From: Nesterenkonia sphaerica
Lineage (GTDB): Bacteria > Actinomycetota > Actinomycetes > Actinomycetales > Micrococcaceae
Direction: 5' to 3'
NCBI RefSeq assembly: GCF_005771565.1
Contig: NZ_VAWA01000005.1
Span: 106,982-170,981, forward strand
Length of the DNA stretch: 64,000 nucleotides
Shown here: in pieces, positions 17,568 to 29,739 of the stretch
Position numbering within the stretch: the stretch's first letter is position 1
How the letters are laid out: the number at the start of each line of letters is the position of its first letter
Program-made: the position numbers and the translations under genes
Notes under the pieces: generated by a model
The model's input: the letters and a program-made list of their open reading frames with translations, nothing else
Databases searched by the model: none
What the model was told of the DNA's origin: nothing

Positions 17568-18942
17568 TGCTGAGCAGCGGGCTCGGCAGCGTGAGCTCGG
17601 CATGCACCGGTACATGGACGACGAGACCGAAACTCCTGACCGGGCGGAGCAGACGGAGTACACCGCAGAGGAGCTCGCCGCCGCCCGGGCGGACTGGAGC
17701 GACTTCAATGTGCCGCGTCCGGAGCGGCCGAAGCAGACCGCGCCACGGCCCCGCCAGGTGCCCGACCGCGGATTTGCGCCCGAGAGCGTCGCCCCCAGCA
17801 GCGCGCACCCCGCGGAACAGCCCACACACGCCCCCGGGGTCGGCGCCACGGCCCCCATTCCCACCCCCAGCTTGGAAGAGCGCGCCTGGCACCGCAACAT
17901 CCGGGAACTTGAGCACCGGCTGCTCGGAGCGGAACGCACGCTGACCTACCGGGAGATGGCCCAGCGGATGGGTGTCTCCACCCGTTCGGCGCGCAAACTG
18001 TGGCGCGCGTTGGGCTTTCCCAACCTGGACGAGGACGTCAAAGCATTCACTGAGGCCGATGCCGAGGCGCTTGCCCAGATGGTGCATCTGGTGGGTGAAG
18101 GGCACCTGAACCAGGAGACCGCAATTTCGCTGACCCGTTCCGTGGGGCAGATGACCGACCGCATGGTCGTCTGGCAGATCGAGGCTCTGGTGGAGGACAA
18201 GATCGCCAACCAGGAGTATTCCGACGCCGAGGCGCGCAGCCACGTGTTCGACACGCTGCCGAAACTCATCGACCCCCTGCACCAGCTGCTCGGATACGCC
18301 TGGCGCCGTCAGCTTTCGGCAGCGCTCCAGCGACTCACGGTACGGGTCGAATCGGGCTTGGCGTCCTTGGACCGCGGCCGGGACCCCGCCGAGCTCGAGC
18401 AGTCGCGCGATGACGCGCCGCTGCCGCTGGCCCGTGCCGTCGGGTTCGCCGACCTGGTCTCCTACACCTCGCTGTCCCGGCAGATGAGTGAGCGCACCCT
18501 CGCCCATATGGTGCAGCGTTTCGAGTCACGCTGCGCGGAGATCATCTCCATCGGCGGCGGGCGGCTGGTCAAGACCGTCGGCGATGAGGTCCTCTACAAC
18601 GCAGAGACCCCCGAAGCCGGGGCAGAGATCGCACTAGCGCTTTCGGAGACCATTGCCGCAGACGATGTGCTGCCCGAGGCCCGCGTCTCCGTGGTCTGGG
18701 GGCGAGTCCTCTCGCGCATGGGAGACATTTACGGGCCCACTGTGAACCTGGCCGCACGGCTGACCTCGCTGGCCGATCCGGGCACCATCCTGGTGGACGC
18801 CTCGACCGCCGAAGCGCTGGAGCTCAGCCAAGATTATCTGCTGGTGCCGCAGCCGCCGCGCCTGGTGCGTGGCTTCGGAGAGGTCTCGCCCAGTCTGTTG
18901 CTGCGCGCCCGGACAGGGGGGATCGCACTTGATCACGCCTAA
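17560..18942 (+). CDS. Class III adenylate cyclase with Rv1264-like N-terminal regulatory domain
   Basis: About 460 residues. After a Pro-rich N-terminus, residues ~110-290 form an all-helical regulatory domain with an HTH-like segment (LTYREMAQRMGVSTRSARKL), as in the pH-responsive mycobacterial cyclase Rv1264. The catalytic domain has the two metal aspartates (GFADLVSYT; KTVGDEVLYN), the purine-specifying Lys (VKTVGDE) and transition-state Asn/Arg (YGPTVNLAARL). It should make cAMP in the cytosol. GTG 17560 overlaps the previous stop; ATG 17602 is an alternative. A CRP-type site lies upstream of the symporter at 23.5 kb. Confidence 0.85.
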   Translation: MADAEQRARQRELGMHRYMDDETETPDRAEQTEYTAEELAAARADWSDFNVPRPERPKQTAPRPRQVPDRGFAPESVAPSSAHPAEQPTHAPGVGATAPIPTPSLEERAWHRNIRELEHRLLGAERTLTYREMAQRMGVSTRSARKLWRALGFPNLDEDVKAFTEADAEALAQMVHLVGEGHLNQETAISLTRSVGQMTDRMVVWQIEALVEDKIANQEYSDAEARSHVFDTLPKLIDPLHQLLGYAWRRQLSAALQRLTVRVESGLASLDRGRDPAELEQSRDDAPLPLARAVGFADLVSYTSLSRQMSERTLAHMVQRFESRCAEIISIGGGRLVKTVGDEVLYNAETPEAGAEIALALSETIAADDVLPEARVSVVWGRVLSRMGDIYGPTVNLAARLTSLADPGTILVDASTAEALELSQDYLLVPQPPRLVRGFGEVSPSLLLRARTGGIALDHA

Positions 18943-18990
18943 GGCGCACCTGCATCAGGCAAACCCCTTAGTTCGTGACAAGATGGTGCA

Positions 18991-19770
18991 GTGGACATGA
19001 GTGCAGACGCAGGCGCCAGCAGCGCGGTGCCCTATGTTGACTACGGGTACGGGTCCCACGTGGGGCTGCGCCGGGAGCTCAACGAGGATTCATTCGTCGT
19101 CACCGACCGGCTCTTTGCTGTGGCCGACGGCATGGGTGGACACGAAGCCGGTGAGGTAGCCTCCTCGCTGGCCGTCCAAGCCCTGGCCCAAGGCTGGGAG
19201 TCGTATGCCGGCCAGGTCGGAGAGCGCGAAATCGGGCAGTTCCTTGATGACGCAGACCAGCGGATCCGCTCTGCCACGGACTCTAAGGCCGGCACCACGC
19301 TCACTGGCGCGGTGGTGGTCGAAGCGGAGGACAACGCCACCGGTGAAGATACCCAGGGGCAGTGGCAGTGGCTGGTGTTCAACATCGGAGACTCCCGCAC
19401 CTACCTGCTCAGCGACGGCGCGCTGATCCGCTTGACGCGAGATCACTCCCAGGTTCAGGAGCTGGTGGACTCCGGGATGATCACCGCACAGGAGATGCAC
19501 TCCCACCCGCACCGCAATGTCATCACCCGCGCACTCGGTGCCGGAGACTCCTGGGGGGCGGACTTCAGCAAGGCCACAGTCCAGCCAGGCCAGCGCCTGC
19601 TGGTGTGTTCGGACGGGCTGACGGGGGAGCTTACCGATGAAGAGATCGGCCGAATCCTCAATGCCGGCCGCAATGTGCAAGACACGGTGGATTGGTTGAT
19701 CCACCAAGCACTTCGTCAGGGCGGCCGGGACAACGTCACGGTGGTGCTGGTAGATGTCAAAGACCACTGA
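18991..19770 (+). CDS. PP2C-family serine/threonine protein phosphatase
   Basis: 259 residues with PP2C motifs: RRELNEDSF, the metal-binding VADGMGGHEAGEVAS, NIGDSRTYLLSDG, TRDHS, LLVCSDGLTGELTDEE and GRDNVTVVLVD. It has the full catalytic domain but no C-terminal membrane helix, unlike mycobacterial PstP, so it is probably cytosolic. It dephosphorylates Ser/Thr on targets of Hanks-type kinases; no kinase is in the window. The start is GTG 18991 or ATG 18997. Confidence 0.9.
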   Translation: MDMSADAGASSAVPYVDYGYGSHVGLRRELNEDSFVVTDRLFAVADGMGGHEAGEVASSLAVQALAQGWESYAGQVGEREIGQFLDDADQRIRSATDSKAGTTLTGAVVVEAEDNATGEDTQGQWQWLVFNIGDSRTYLLSDGALIRLTRDHSQVQELVDSGMITAQEMHSHPHRNVITRALGAGDSWGADFSKATVQPGQRLLVCSDGLTGELTDEEIGRILNAGRNVQDTVDWLIHQALRQGGRDNVTVVLVDVKDH

Positions 19771-19822
19771 GTCACTACACTGATCCCCGATACCGACACA
19801 CAACAACTCTCGAGGGAGATTC

Positions 19823-20164
19823 ATGTCTGAGATCTCGCGCGCCGACGTCGAGCATCTTGCCACCTTGGCCCACATCGCCATGACGGACGCGGAACTGGAA
19901 AAGATGACCAGCGAACTCGCAGTGATCGTGGATTCCGTGAAGCGGGTGCAAGAAGCCGCTGGGGCCGACGTGCCCGCCACCTCACACCCGCTGCCATTGA
20001 CCAACGTCTTCCGCGACGACGTCGTCGGCCACGCCTTCACCGCCGAGGAGGCCCTGGCCAACGCGCCCGAGGCTGAAGATTCCCGGTTCAAGGTCCCCGC
20101 CATCCTCAATGAGGACGACGACGCGGTGACGGCCAATACGCCGCAGGAAGGAGGGGCTCGCTGA
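19823..20164 (+). CDS. gatC: Asp-tRNA(Asn)/Glu-tRNA(Gln) amidotransferase subunit C
   Basis: 113 residues. [22 protein letters not shown] and the C-terminal region with FKVPAIL are diagnostic of GatC, which stabilises GatA in the GatCAB complex. AGGGAG lies upstream of ATG 19823. The last base of its stop is the first of the gatA ATG (TGATG). Confidence 0.95.
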   Translation: MSEISRADVEHLATLAHIAMTDAELEKMTSELAVIVDSVKRVQEAAGADVPATSHPLPLTNVFRDDVVGHAFTAEEALANAPEAEDSRFKVPAILNEDDDAVTANTPQEGGAR

Positions 20165-21711
20165 TGGCACCCACTCCAGATTCGCTGATTCGGCTCACCG
20201 CCGCACAGATGTCGGCCAAGCTGCGCACCGGTGAGATCACCTCTGTGGAGCTTACCCAGGCTCACTTGGATCGGATCGGCGCTGTTGACGAAACCATCAA
20301 CGCATTCATCCACGTCTCGGGGGACGAGGCCCTGCAGACCGCGGCCGCAGTGGACGCCTCCCGCGCCGCAGGCGGTGCCGAAGCCGAGCAGCTCCACCCC
20401 CTGGCAGGGGTGCCGATCGCCATCAAAGACCTCATCGTCACCAAAGGCCAACCCACCACGGCCGGCTCCAAGATGCTGCAGGGGTGGATGAGTCCCTACG
20501 ACGCCACGGTGGTGGAAAAGATCCGGACTGCCCGGATGCCCATCCTCGGCAAGACCAACCTGGATGAGTTCGCCATGGGGTCCTCCACCGAACACTCGGC
20601 ATACGGACCGACCCGAAACCCCTGGGACATCACCCGCATACCCGGTGGCTCGGGAGGCGGTTCGGCCGCAGCTGTCGCAGCGTTCGAAGCACCATTGGCG
20701 TTGGGCACCGACACTGGCGGATCCATCCGCCAGCCCGGGGCAGTCACCGGCACCGTCGGCACCAAGCCCACCTACGGCGGCGTTTCCCGCTATGGTGCCA
20801 TTGCGATGGCCAGCTCCCTGGACCAGATCGGTCCGGTCGCCCGCACTGTGGAAGACGCTGCGCTGCTGCACGACCTCATCGCCGGGCATGATGAGAAAGA
20901 CTCCACTTCCCTGGCCGAGGCCGAGTACCCCGAAGGCAGGATCCCCTCGTTTGCTGAGGCAGCGACGACGAAGAATGTGGCCGGCCTCCGCATCGGAGTG
21001 ATCAAGCAGCTCCAAGGTTCGGGCTACCAGGCCGGCGTGCTGAGCCGATTTCAGGAGGCTCTGGACCAGCTGCGGGACAACGGTGCAGAGATTGTCGAAG
21101 TCGACTGCCCCAGCTTTGACTACGCACTGGGTGCCTACTACCTGATCATGCCCTCCGAGGCTTCCAGCAACCTGGCCCGCTATGACGGGGTCCGCTACGG
21201 TACCCGGGTCCTGCCGGAATCTGGGCCAATGACGATTGAGCGGGTGATGGGAGCGACCCGTGCGGCGGGATTCGGTGATGAGGTCAAGCGCCGCATCATC
21301 CTGGGCACCTACGCCCTCTCCGCCGGATACTACGATGCCTATTACGGTTCAGCGCAGAAGATCCGTACTCTCATCCAGCGGGACTTCGAGGCGGCCTTCG
21401 AGCGCGCTGATGTGCTGGTCTCGCCGACCTCGCCGACCGTGGCCTTCCCGCTGGAGGACAAGCTCGACGATCCTTTGGCGATGTACCTCAACGACGTCGC
21501 CACCATTCCGGCGAACCTGGCCGGCATTCCGGGCATCTCGGTTCCCGGAGGCCTGTCCGAGGGTCTGCCGGTGGGCATCCAGTTCCTCGCGCCCGCCAAG
21601 GAGGACGCGAGGGTCTACCGGGCCGCTGCCGCTCTGGAGCGGCTGCTCAATGACAACGACGAGCCCCCACTGTGGGCGCAGGTTCCCGCTCTGGAGGAGG
21701 TCACGCGATGA
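20164..21711 (+). CDS. gatA: Asp/Glu-tRNA amidotransferase subunit A (amidase)
   Basis: 515 residues of the amidase-signature family. The catalytic Lys is in [13 protein letters not shown]; the cis-Ser and nucleophile Ser are in [15 protein letters not shown] and [10 protein letters not shown]. GatA releases ammonia from glutamine, which GatB uses to convert Glu-tRNA(Gln) or Asp-tRNA(Asn). Its presence implies indirect Gln-tRNA (and possibly Asn-tRNA) formation. Overlaps gatB by ATGA. Confidence 0.97.
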   Translation: MAPTPDSLIRLTAAQMSAKLRTGEITSVELTQAHLDRIGAVDETINAFIHVSGDEALQTAAAVDASRAAGGAEAEQLHPLAGVPIAIKDLIVTKGQPTTAGSKMLQGWMSPYDATVVEKIRTARMPILGKTNLDEFAMGSSTEHSAYGPTRNPWDITRIPGGSGGGSAAAVAAFEAPLALGTDTGGSIRQPGAVTGTVGTKPTYGGVSRYGAIAMASSLDQIGPVARTVEDAALLHDLIAGHDEKDSTSLAEAEYPEGRIPSFAEAATTKNVAGLRIGVIKQLQGSGYQAGVLSRFQEALDQLRDNGAEIVEVDCPSFDYALGAYYLIMPSEASSNLARYDGVRYGTRVLPESGPMTIERVMGATRAAGFGDEVKRRIILGTYALSAGYYDAYYGSAQKIRTLIQRDFEAAFERADVLVSPTSPTVAFPLEDKLDDPLAMYLNDVATIPANLAGIPGISVPGGLSEGLPVGIQFLAPAKEDARVYRAAAALERLLNDNDEPPLWAQVPALEEVTR

Positions 21712-23240
21712 CGACGACAACTCAGGCCGCCATGGACGCCGCAGAACTGATGAGCTTTGAGGACGCGATTGAGACATTCGAGCCGGTGCTGGGCTTCGAG
21801 GTGCATGTGGAGCTCAATACCGCCTCAAAGATGTTCTCCTCCGCCCCGAACGCTTTCGGCGATGAGCCCAACACCAACGTCAATGAGGTGGACTTGGGCA
21901 TGCCGGGGACCCTACCGGTGGTCAACGGGAAAGCAGTGGAGTCCGCGATCCGGCTGGGACTGGCTCTGAACTGCACGATTGCTCAGCGCTGCCGCTTTGC
22001 GCGAAAGCAGTACTTCTACCCGGATACGCCGAAGAATTGGCAGACCAGCCAATACGATGAGCCGATCGCCTTTGACGGTTTCGTCGACGTGGAGCTCGAT
22101 GACGGTGAGATCTTCCGGGTGGAGATCGAGCGCGCTCACATGGAGGAGGATGCGGGCAAGCTCACTCACGCCGGGACCTCCGGGCGGATTCATGGTGCGG
22201 ACTACTCGTTGGTGGACTACAACCGGGCTGGCGTACCCCTGATCGAGATTGTCTCCAAGCCCGTCACCGGCGCAGGAAGCCGTGCGCCCGAGATCGCCCG
22301 TGCGTACGTGTCCACGATCCGGGACATCGTCAAAGGCCTCGGCATCTCTGACGCCCGCATGGAGCGTGGCAACGTGCGCTGTGACGCCAATGTCTCATTG
22401 ATGCGCCCCGGTGCCGGTGTTTTCGGGACACGGTCAGAGACGAAGAACGTCAACTCCATCCGGGCTGTCGAGCATGCCGTGACGTATGAGATTCGGCGGC
22501 ACGCGGGCATCCTCTCGGCCGGCGGGTCCATTGTGCAGGAGACCCGGCACTGGAAAGAGGACACCCGGACCACCAGTTCGGGCCGCGTGAAGTCTGACGC
22601 CGACGACTACCGGTACTTCCCGGAGCCGGATCTGGTGCCGATTGTCACCACGCCGCAGTGGGTGGAGTCCCTGCGTGCCGAGCTGCCGGAACCCCCTGCG
22701 AAACGGCGCCGCAGGCTCCGCGAGGCATGGGGGTACGCGGAGGCGGAATTCCGCGATGTGATTGCGGCGGGACTGCTGGATCAGATTGAGGAAACCGTTG
22801 CCCACGGAGCTTCGCCTGCCGTGGCGCGCAAGTGGTGGATGGGGGAAATCTCCCGGCTTGCCAATGCCCGCGACGTCGAGCCGGCCGTGCTGGGGGTGGA
22901 ACCGGCCACGATCGTGGAGCTCAATGACCTCATCCAGGCAGGCACCATCAATGACAAGATCGCCCGTCAAGTGTTGGAGCTCCACCTCGATGGTGCGGGC
23001 GCTCCGGCACAGATCGTCCAAGACCGCGGACTCGAGGTGGTTTCCGATGACGGAGCACTCGCCGCGGCGGTGGAGAAAGCGATGGCAGAAAATCCCGACG
23101 TTGTGGAAAAGGTCAAAGGTGGGAAGTTCAAAGCCATTGGCGCGCTCATCGGACCGGTAATGAAAGAGACCCGGGGGCAGGCAGATGCCGGAAAGGTCAA
23201 GGAGATTGTTCTGCAGAAACTGAACATGAACTCCTCATAG
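21708..23240 (+). CDS. gatB: Asp/Glu-tRNA amidotransferase subunit B
   Basis: 510 residues from ATG 21708 (ATGA overlap with gatA). The cradle domain begins [56 protein letters not shown] and [17 protein letters not shown] are GatB hallmarks. A C-terminal YqeY-like tail ([20 protein letters not shown]) binds tRNA. It phosphorylates and amidates the misacylated aminoacyl group. A strong terminator hairpin follows. Confidence 0.97.
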   Translation: MTTTTQAAMDAAELMSFEDAIETFEPVLGFEVHVELNTASKMFSSAPNAFGDEPNTNVNEVDLGMPGTLPVVNGKAVESAIRLGLALNCTIAQRCRFARKQYFYPDTPKNWQTSQYDEPIAFDGFVDVELDDGEIFRVEIERAHMEEDAGKLTHAGTSGRIHGADYSLVDYNRAGVPLIEIVSKPVTGAGSRAPEIARAYVSTIRDIVKGLGISDARMERGNVRCDANVSLMRPGAGVFGTRSETKNVNSIRAVEHAVTYEIRRHAGILSAGGSIVQETRHWKEDTRTTSSGRVKSDADDYRYFPEPDLVPIVTTPQWVESLRAELPEPPAKRRRRLREAWGYAEAEFRDVIAAGLLDQIEETVAHGASPAVARKWWMGEISRLANARDVEPAVLGVEPATIVELNDLIQAGTINDKIARQVLELHLDGAGAPAQIVQDRGLEVVSDDGALAAAVEKAMAENPDVVEKVKGGKFKAIGALIGPVMKETRGQADAGKVKEIVLQKLNMNSS

Positions 23241-23259
23241 CACGCCGCTGACCTGGTAG

Positions 23260-23299
23260 GACGCTGCCTGTTCATACTCTTGGGTGAGCAGGCAGCGTC
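23260..23299 (+). terminator. Terminator after gatB
   Basis: Perfect 11-bp inverted repeat GACGCTGCCTG / CAGGCAGCGTC with an 18-nt loop, followed by a T-rich TGTTTGTGT. It ends the gatCAB transcript. Confidence 0.75.
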
Positions 23300-23335
23300 T
23301 GTTTGTGTAAATTCTTGAGTGTCGTGGCTGAAGTC

Positions 23336-23349
23336 GTGACCATCGTCAC
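23336..23349. promoter_or_regulatory. Candidate CRP/GlxR-type cAMP-receptor site
   Basis: GTGACCATCGTCAC is a perfect GTGA-N6-TCAC core of the CRP/GlxR consensus (TGTGANNNNNNTCACA). It lies 171 bp before the symporter start and about 15 bp upstream of a possible -10 (TAAGCT). A cAMP-producing cyclase is encoded in the same window. Confidence 0.4.
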
Positions 23350-23404
23350 ATACTGGGTGTAAGCTAAGTTCGACCTGAAACGTGCTCTTAATACTCGGGT
23401 GGAA

Positions 23405-23423
23405 TTTCGCAAACAGTGCGAAA
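23405..23423. promoter_or_regulatory. Dyad TTTCGCA-N5-TGCGAAA upstream of symporter
   Basis: A perfect 7-bp inverted repeat with a 5-nt spacer, about 97 bp before the symporter start. It could be an operator or a leader hairpin. No T-run follows, so it is not a terminator. Confidence 0.35.
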
Positions 23424-23519
23424 CAGTAGACGAGTAGATTGAAGCTCAATCTGGTCCACCCACCGGTGCCCCGCGGCACCGCACAATTGCATTTACGTCC
23501 ACATGAGGGGATGAACGAT

Positions 23520-25151
23520 ATGAGTCCGGAAGGACACCTTCTGGCGGCAGAGCAACAATCGCCGATCCAGGACTTCGCTGACACCATTGACGAGCAATTC
23601 GGCAATATCACCGAATTCTTCGTCAATCTGATCTTCGGCACCTCGGTGCAGGTTCCGCTCGGTGATCCTTTCCCTGAGGACACCATGCTGTGGGATGGAT
23701 CCCTGGTGGTCCTGTGGGCCATCGTGGCGGCCATCGGCTTCACCATTTATTTCAAGGGGGTGCAGTTCACTGGCTTCCACGTGTCGCTGGAAACAGTACG
23801 CGGCAAGTGGTCCTCCAAGGATGACCCGGGGGAGGTGACGCACTTCCAGGCCCTGACCGCAGCAGTCTCCGGTACCGTCGGACTGGGAAACATTGCAGGT
23901 GTGGCTGCGGCCGTCTCGCTCGGCGGACCGGGTGCCACCTTCTGGATGATCATTGCCGGCCTGTTCGGAATGTGCACCAAGTTTGTCGAGTGCACACTCG
24001 GCGTGCGGTACCGCACCATTGATGAGAACGGGATCGTCCACGGCGGGCCCTTCAAGTACCTGCCGGTGGCGTTCCGCCGCCTGGGCCGGGTCCCGGTGGC
24101 CATCATTACCGGTATCTTCGCCATCTCCATCATGCTCTTCGGCATCATCGGTGGTGGCATGTTCCAGGCCAACAACGCCTTCTCAGGTATCCGTGATGCG
24201 CTTGGCACTGTCACCAATAGTGAAGACACGGTCCTCCACGGTGACGCCGGGGCGCTGATCTTCGGCATCATCTTCGCCGGCCTGGTGGCTCTGGTCATCA
24301 TCGGCGGCATTAAGTCCATCGCGCGGGTCACCGCCATGCTGGTGCCGGCTATGGCGATCGTCTATGTGCTGGCCGCCCTGTTGGTGATCTTCGCCAACTT
24401 CGGCAACATCGGCGCAGCCTTCGGTGCCATTATCGGCGGTGCCTTCTCCCCAGAAGGTGTCGCCGGCGGCGTGATCGGTGTCATCATCATCGGTGTCCAG
24501 CGGGCCGCATTCTCCAACGAGTCAGGCATTGGTTCAGCGCCGATCGCCCACTCTGCGGTGAAGACCCGCCGGCCGGTCTCCGAAGGTTTCGTGGCGGCCC
24601 TGGAGCCGTTCATCGACACCGTGGTGATCTGCACCATGACTGCGCTGGTCATCATCTTCGCCTGGTACCCGGATCAGGCCACCTGGGACGGCGCTGTGGA
24701 GGAGAACGCCGCAGAGCCGATCGGGCTGACCTTCGGTGCGTTCGACACCTTCTTCAACAACTTCTCCGTCCTGTTGGCGGTGGCGGTCTTCCTGTTCGCG
24801 TTCTCCACTCTCATCACGTGGAGCTACTACGGTCTGCAGGCATGGCGTTACCTGCTGGGCACCAACCCAGCCACCGATACCATCTTCCGCGTGATCGTCT
24901 GTGTCATGATCGTGATCGGCTGCCTGGTCTCCTTCGCCAACATCATCGACTTTGCTGACTCGGCGCTGTTCCTCTGCATCTTCATCAACGTCATCGGGCT
25001 GGTCATTCTGGCCCCGGTGGTCAAGAAGGAAATGCAGCAGTACCTGGATGACCGCAAAGCCGGCCGACTCCGGGAAGACCCGGAGTACATCCCCGGGCCG
25101 GAGGACATGAGAATTGTGATCGACGAGTCAAAGGTGGCACCGAAGCGCTGA
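23520..25151 (+). CDS. Alanine/glycine:cation symporter (AGCS family)
   Basis: About 543 residues with around eleven membrane helices. AGCS signatures are ALTAAVSGTVGLGNIAGVA, GGPGATFWMIIAGLFGMCTKFVEC and NESGIGSAPIAHSA. It imports alanine or glycine with Na+. ATG 23520 is preferred because GAGGGG lies 9 nt upstream; an ATG at 23511 directly abuts that sequence. The leader carries a candidate GlxR site and a dyad, so cAMP control is plausible. A bidirectional terminator follows. Confidence 0.93.
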   Translation: MSPEGHLLAAEQQSPIQDFADTIDEQFGNITEFFVNLIFGTSVQVPLGDPFPEDTMLWDGSLVVLWAIVAAIGFTIYFKGVQFTGFHVSLETVRGKWSSKDDPGEVTHFQALTAAVSGTVGLGNIAGVAAAVSLGGPGATFWMIIAGLFGMCTKFVECTLGVRYRTIDENGIVHGGPFKYLPVAFRRLGRVPVAIITGIFAISIMLFGIIGGGMFQANNAFSGIRDALGTVTNSEDTVLHGDAGALIFGIIFAGLVALVIIGGIKSIARVTAMLVPAMAIVYVLAALLVIFANFGNIGAAFGAIIGGAFSPEGVAGGVIGVIIIGVQRAAFSNESGIGSAPIAHSAVKTRRPVSEGFVAALEPFIDTVVICTMTALVIIFAWYPDQATWDGAVEENAAEPIGLTFGAFDTFFNNFSVLLAVAVFLFAFSTLITWSYYGLQAWRYLLGTNPATDTIFRVIVCVMIVIGCLVSFANIIDFADSALFLCIFINVIGLVILAPVVKKEMQQYLDDRKAGRLREDPEYIPGPEDMRIVIDESKVAPKR

Positions 25152-25178
25152 TGTTGCGCGCTGCCTGAGGCACGTGAC

Positions 25179-25231
25179 AAGAAACCCCGATGGGGGTCCT
25201 GCGCAGAGCGGGAAACTCATCGGGGTTTCTT
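25179..25231. terminator. Bidirectional terminator between symporter and IMPase-like gene
   Basis: Perfect 14-bp inverted repeat AAGAAACCCCGATG / CATCGGGGTTTCTT. The stem itself gives T-rich 3' ends in both directions, fitting the convergent genes on either side. Confidence 0.85.
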
Positions 25232-25300
25232 GCGTGGTCTGGCTGCCTCTCTGCGGCCACAGTGAGGCCTCCGGCGGGGGGAGCCGCCTTTCAGTCCAGG

Positions 25301-28524
<3,224 letters not shown>

Positions 28525-28537
28525 CAGGTCCATGGTC

Positions 28538-29644
28538 TTAGCCACTCGAGACGGGCTGGGCATCCATCTGGTCCACCGGGGCCTCGTACCGGAGGATTGC
28601 TGCCGCGTTATCTGCTACCGCGCTGCCCACCAGTCCCACCGAGGCGTCTACTGCGGCGGCTTCCTGGAGCAGTGTGTCCTCCTGGGCAGCTTCAGCGTCA
28701 TAGCGAAGCAGCAGCGTCTCTACTGCACCGAGTGTCGCGGCGCGGCGGATGTTCTCGGCGCCTTCGACTGCCAGACCATTGGCGCGGGCGCTGCCGAATC
28801 GTTCGGTCTCCGCGGTGGCGCGCTCCAGGGTGATGCGGCGTGCGGTGCTCTGCAGCGCCTCTGTCAGTGCCTGCTCAGCGCCCTCATCCGCTGCATCATT
28901 GGAAATGCCGCCACCAGTATCCACCTCGTAGGTGAGCTGACGCAGCTGGGGCGGCAGCTCCTCGAGCAGCATGGTCCGTCCCTGGACCTCTCCGGCGACC
29001 ACGATCGCGTCCGGGTCCCACTTTTCCGCGGTCTTGCGGACACGTTCGGTGATGTCGCGAATGTTCAGCCACGCGGCCTCATCGGCCCGCTGCTGCATGC
29101 GGCGGTGGTGCTCGGCACCCTCGCGCGGCTTATGCACGCTTTCGGTAGCGGAGCCTTCGACGGCTGACTCGCTGCCGGATTCCAGCACCCCGGCGGAGGT
29201 GAAGACCTCGCGCCGCAGCGTCGCGCGCTCCTTGTCCACCAGGATCACCAGGCCGCGCACCGAGCGAGCCCGCTGCCGAATGTAGTCGCCCAGGGCGGGG
29301 GGTTCCCCGAAAACGGCCCGGTCCCCGCCATCGCGGGTGGCATCGAAGTCTTCCTCCAGCAGCAAGCCAGTGCGGTTGGCGACCAGCACTCGGCCCTCGG
29401 TCTGCACAGCGGTGATGTCCTCAGTCAGCACAGCAGAGTCCAGGGCAGCCAGGGTCTCGTCATGGGCCCCGGCGTCAGCCAGCTGCCCCCGCAGCGCGTC
29501 CCAGCGCAGTCGCACCTCCTGCTCCGCATCGGGGCTGGCGGACTGAGCCTGCAGGTACACAGTCGCGAACGGGGCCTCAGCCTCGTAGATGGATCGAATG
29601 GCGGCCAGCTTCACAGCCTTCGCCCTCCTCAGAATCGGTGTCAT
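28538..29644 (-). CDS. baeRF/Rv2629-like (eRF1-Vms1 fold) protein
   Basis: A 368-residue soluble protein rich in Ala, Glu and Arg. The layout resembles the bacterial archaeo-eukaryotic release factor family 2 (baeRF2, Rv2629-type): N-terminal TVYLQA, a middle GRVLVANRTGLLLEED, then RGLVILVDKERATLRREV and a C-terminal WDPDAIVVAGEVQGRTMLLEELPPQL followed by TGGG. This eRF1-like fold is implicated in peptidyl-tRNA handling or ribosome hibernation in other lineages. I see no GGQ motif. Function unknown; family call by pattern. Confidence 0.6.
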   Translation of the reverse strand: MTPILRRAKAVKLAAIRSIYEAEAPFATVYLQAQSASPDAEQEVRLRWDALRGQLADAGAHDETLAALDSAVLTEDITAVQTEGRVLVANRTGLLLEEDFDATRDGGDRAVFGEPPALGDYIRQRARSVRGLVILVDKERATLRREVFTSAGVLESGSESAVEGSATESVHKPREGAEHHRRMQQRADEAAWLNIRDITERVRKTAEKWDPDAIVVAGEVQGRTMLLEELPPQLRQLTYEVDTGGGISNDAADEGAEQALTEALQSTARRITLERATAETERFGSARANGLAVEGAENIRRAATLGAVETLLLRYDAEAAQEDTLLQEAAAVDASVGLVGSAVADNAAAILRYEAPVDQMDAQPVSSG

Positions 29645-29673
29645 CGATCAGTTAACCAACACCGATCACGCTA

Positions 29674-29693
29674 AAAGCCGCACGTCAGTGCGG
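29674..29693 (-). terminator. Terminator after hemA
   Basis: On the minus strand CCGCAC-TGAC-GTGCGG is followed by CTTTT, about 45 bp past the hemA stop: a short intrinsic terminator. Confidence 0.6.
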
Positions 29694-29739
29694 GCATAAA
29701 GCCAGCTGGGCATTTGCTGGAGGTTCAGCGGAAGATTGC

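Noticed and set aside
23241..23519. Glycine riboswitch before the symporter
   Set aside because: No conserved glycine-aptamer core segments were found; only a terminator, a GlxR-like site and a dyad.
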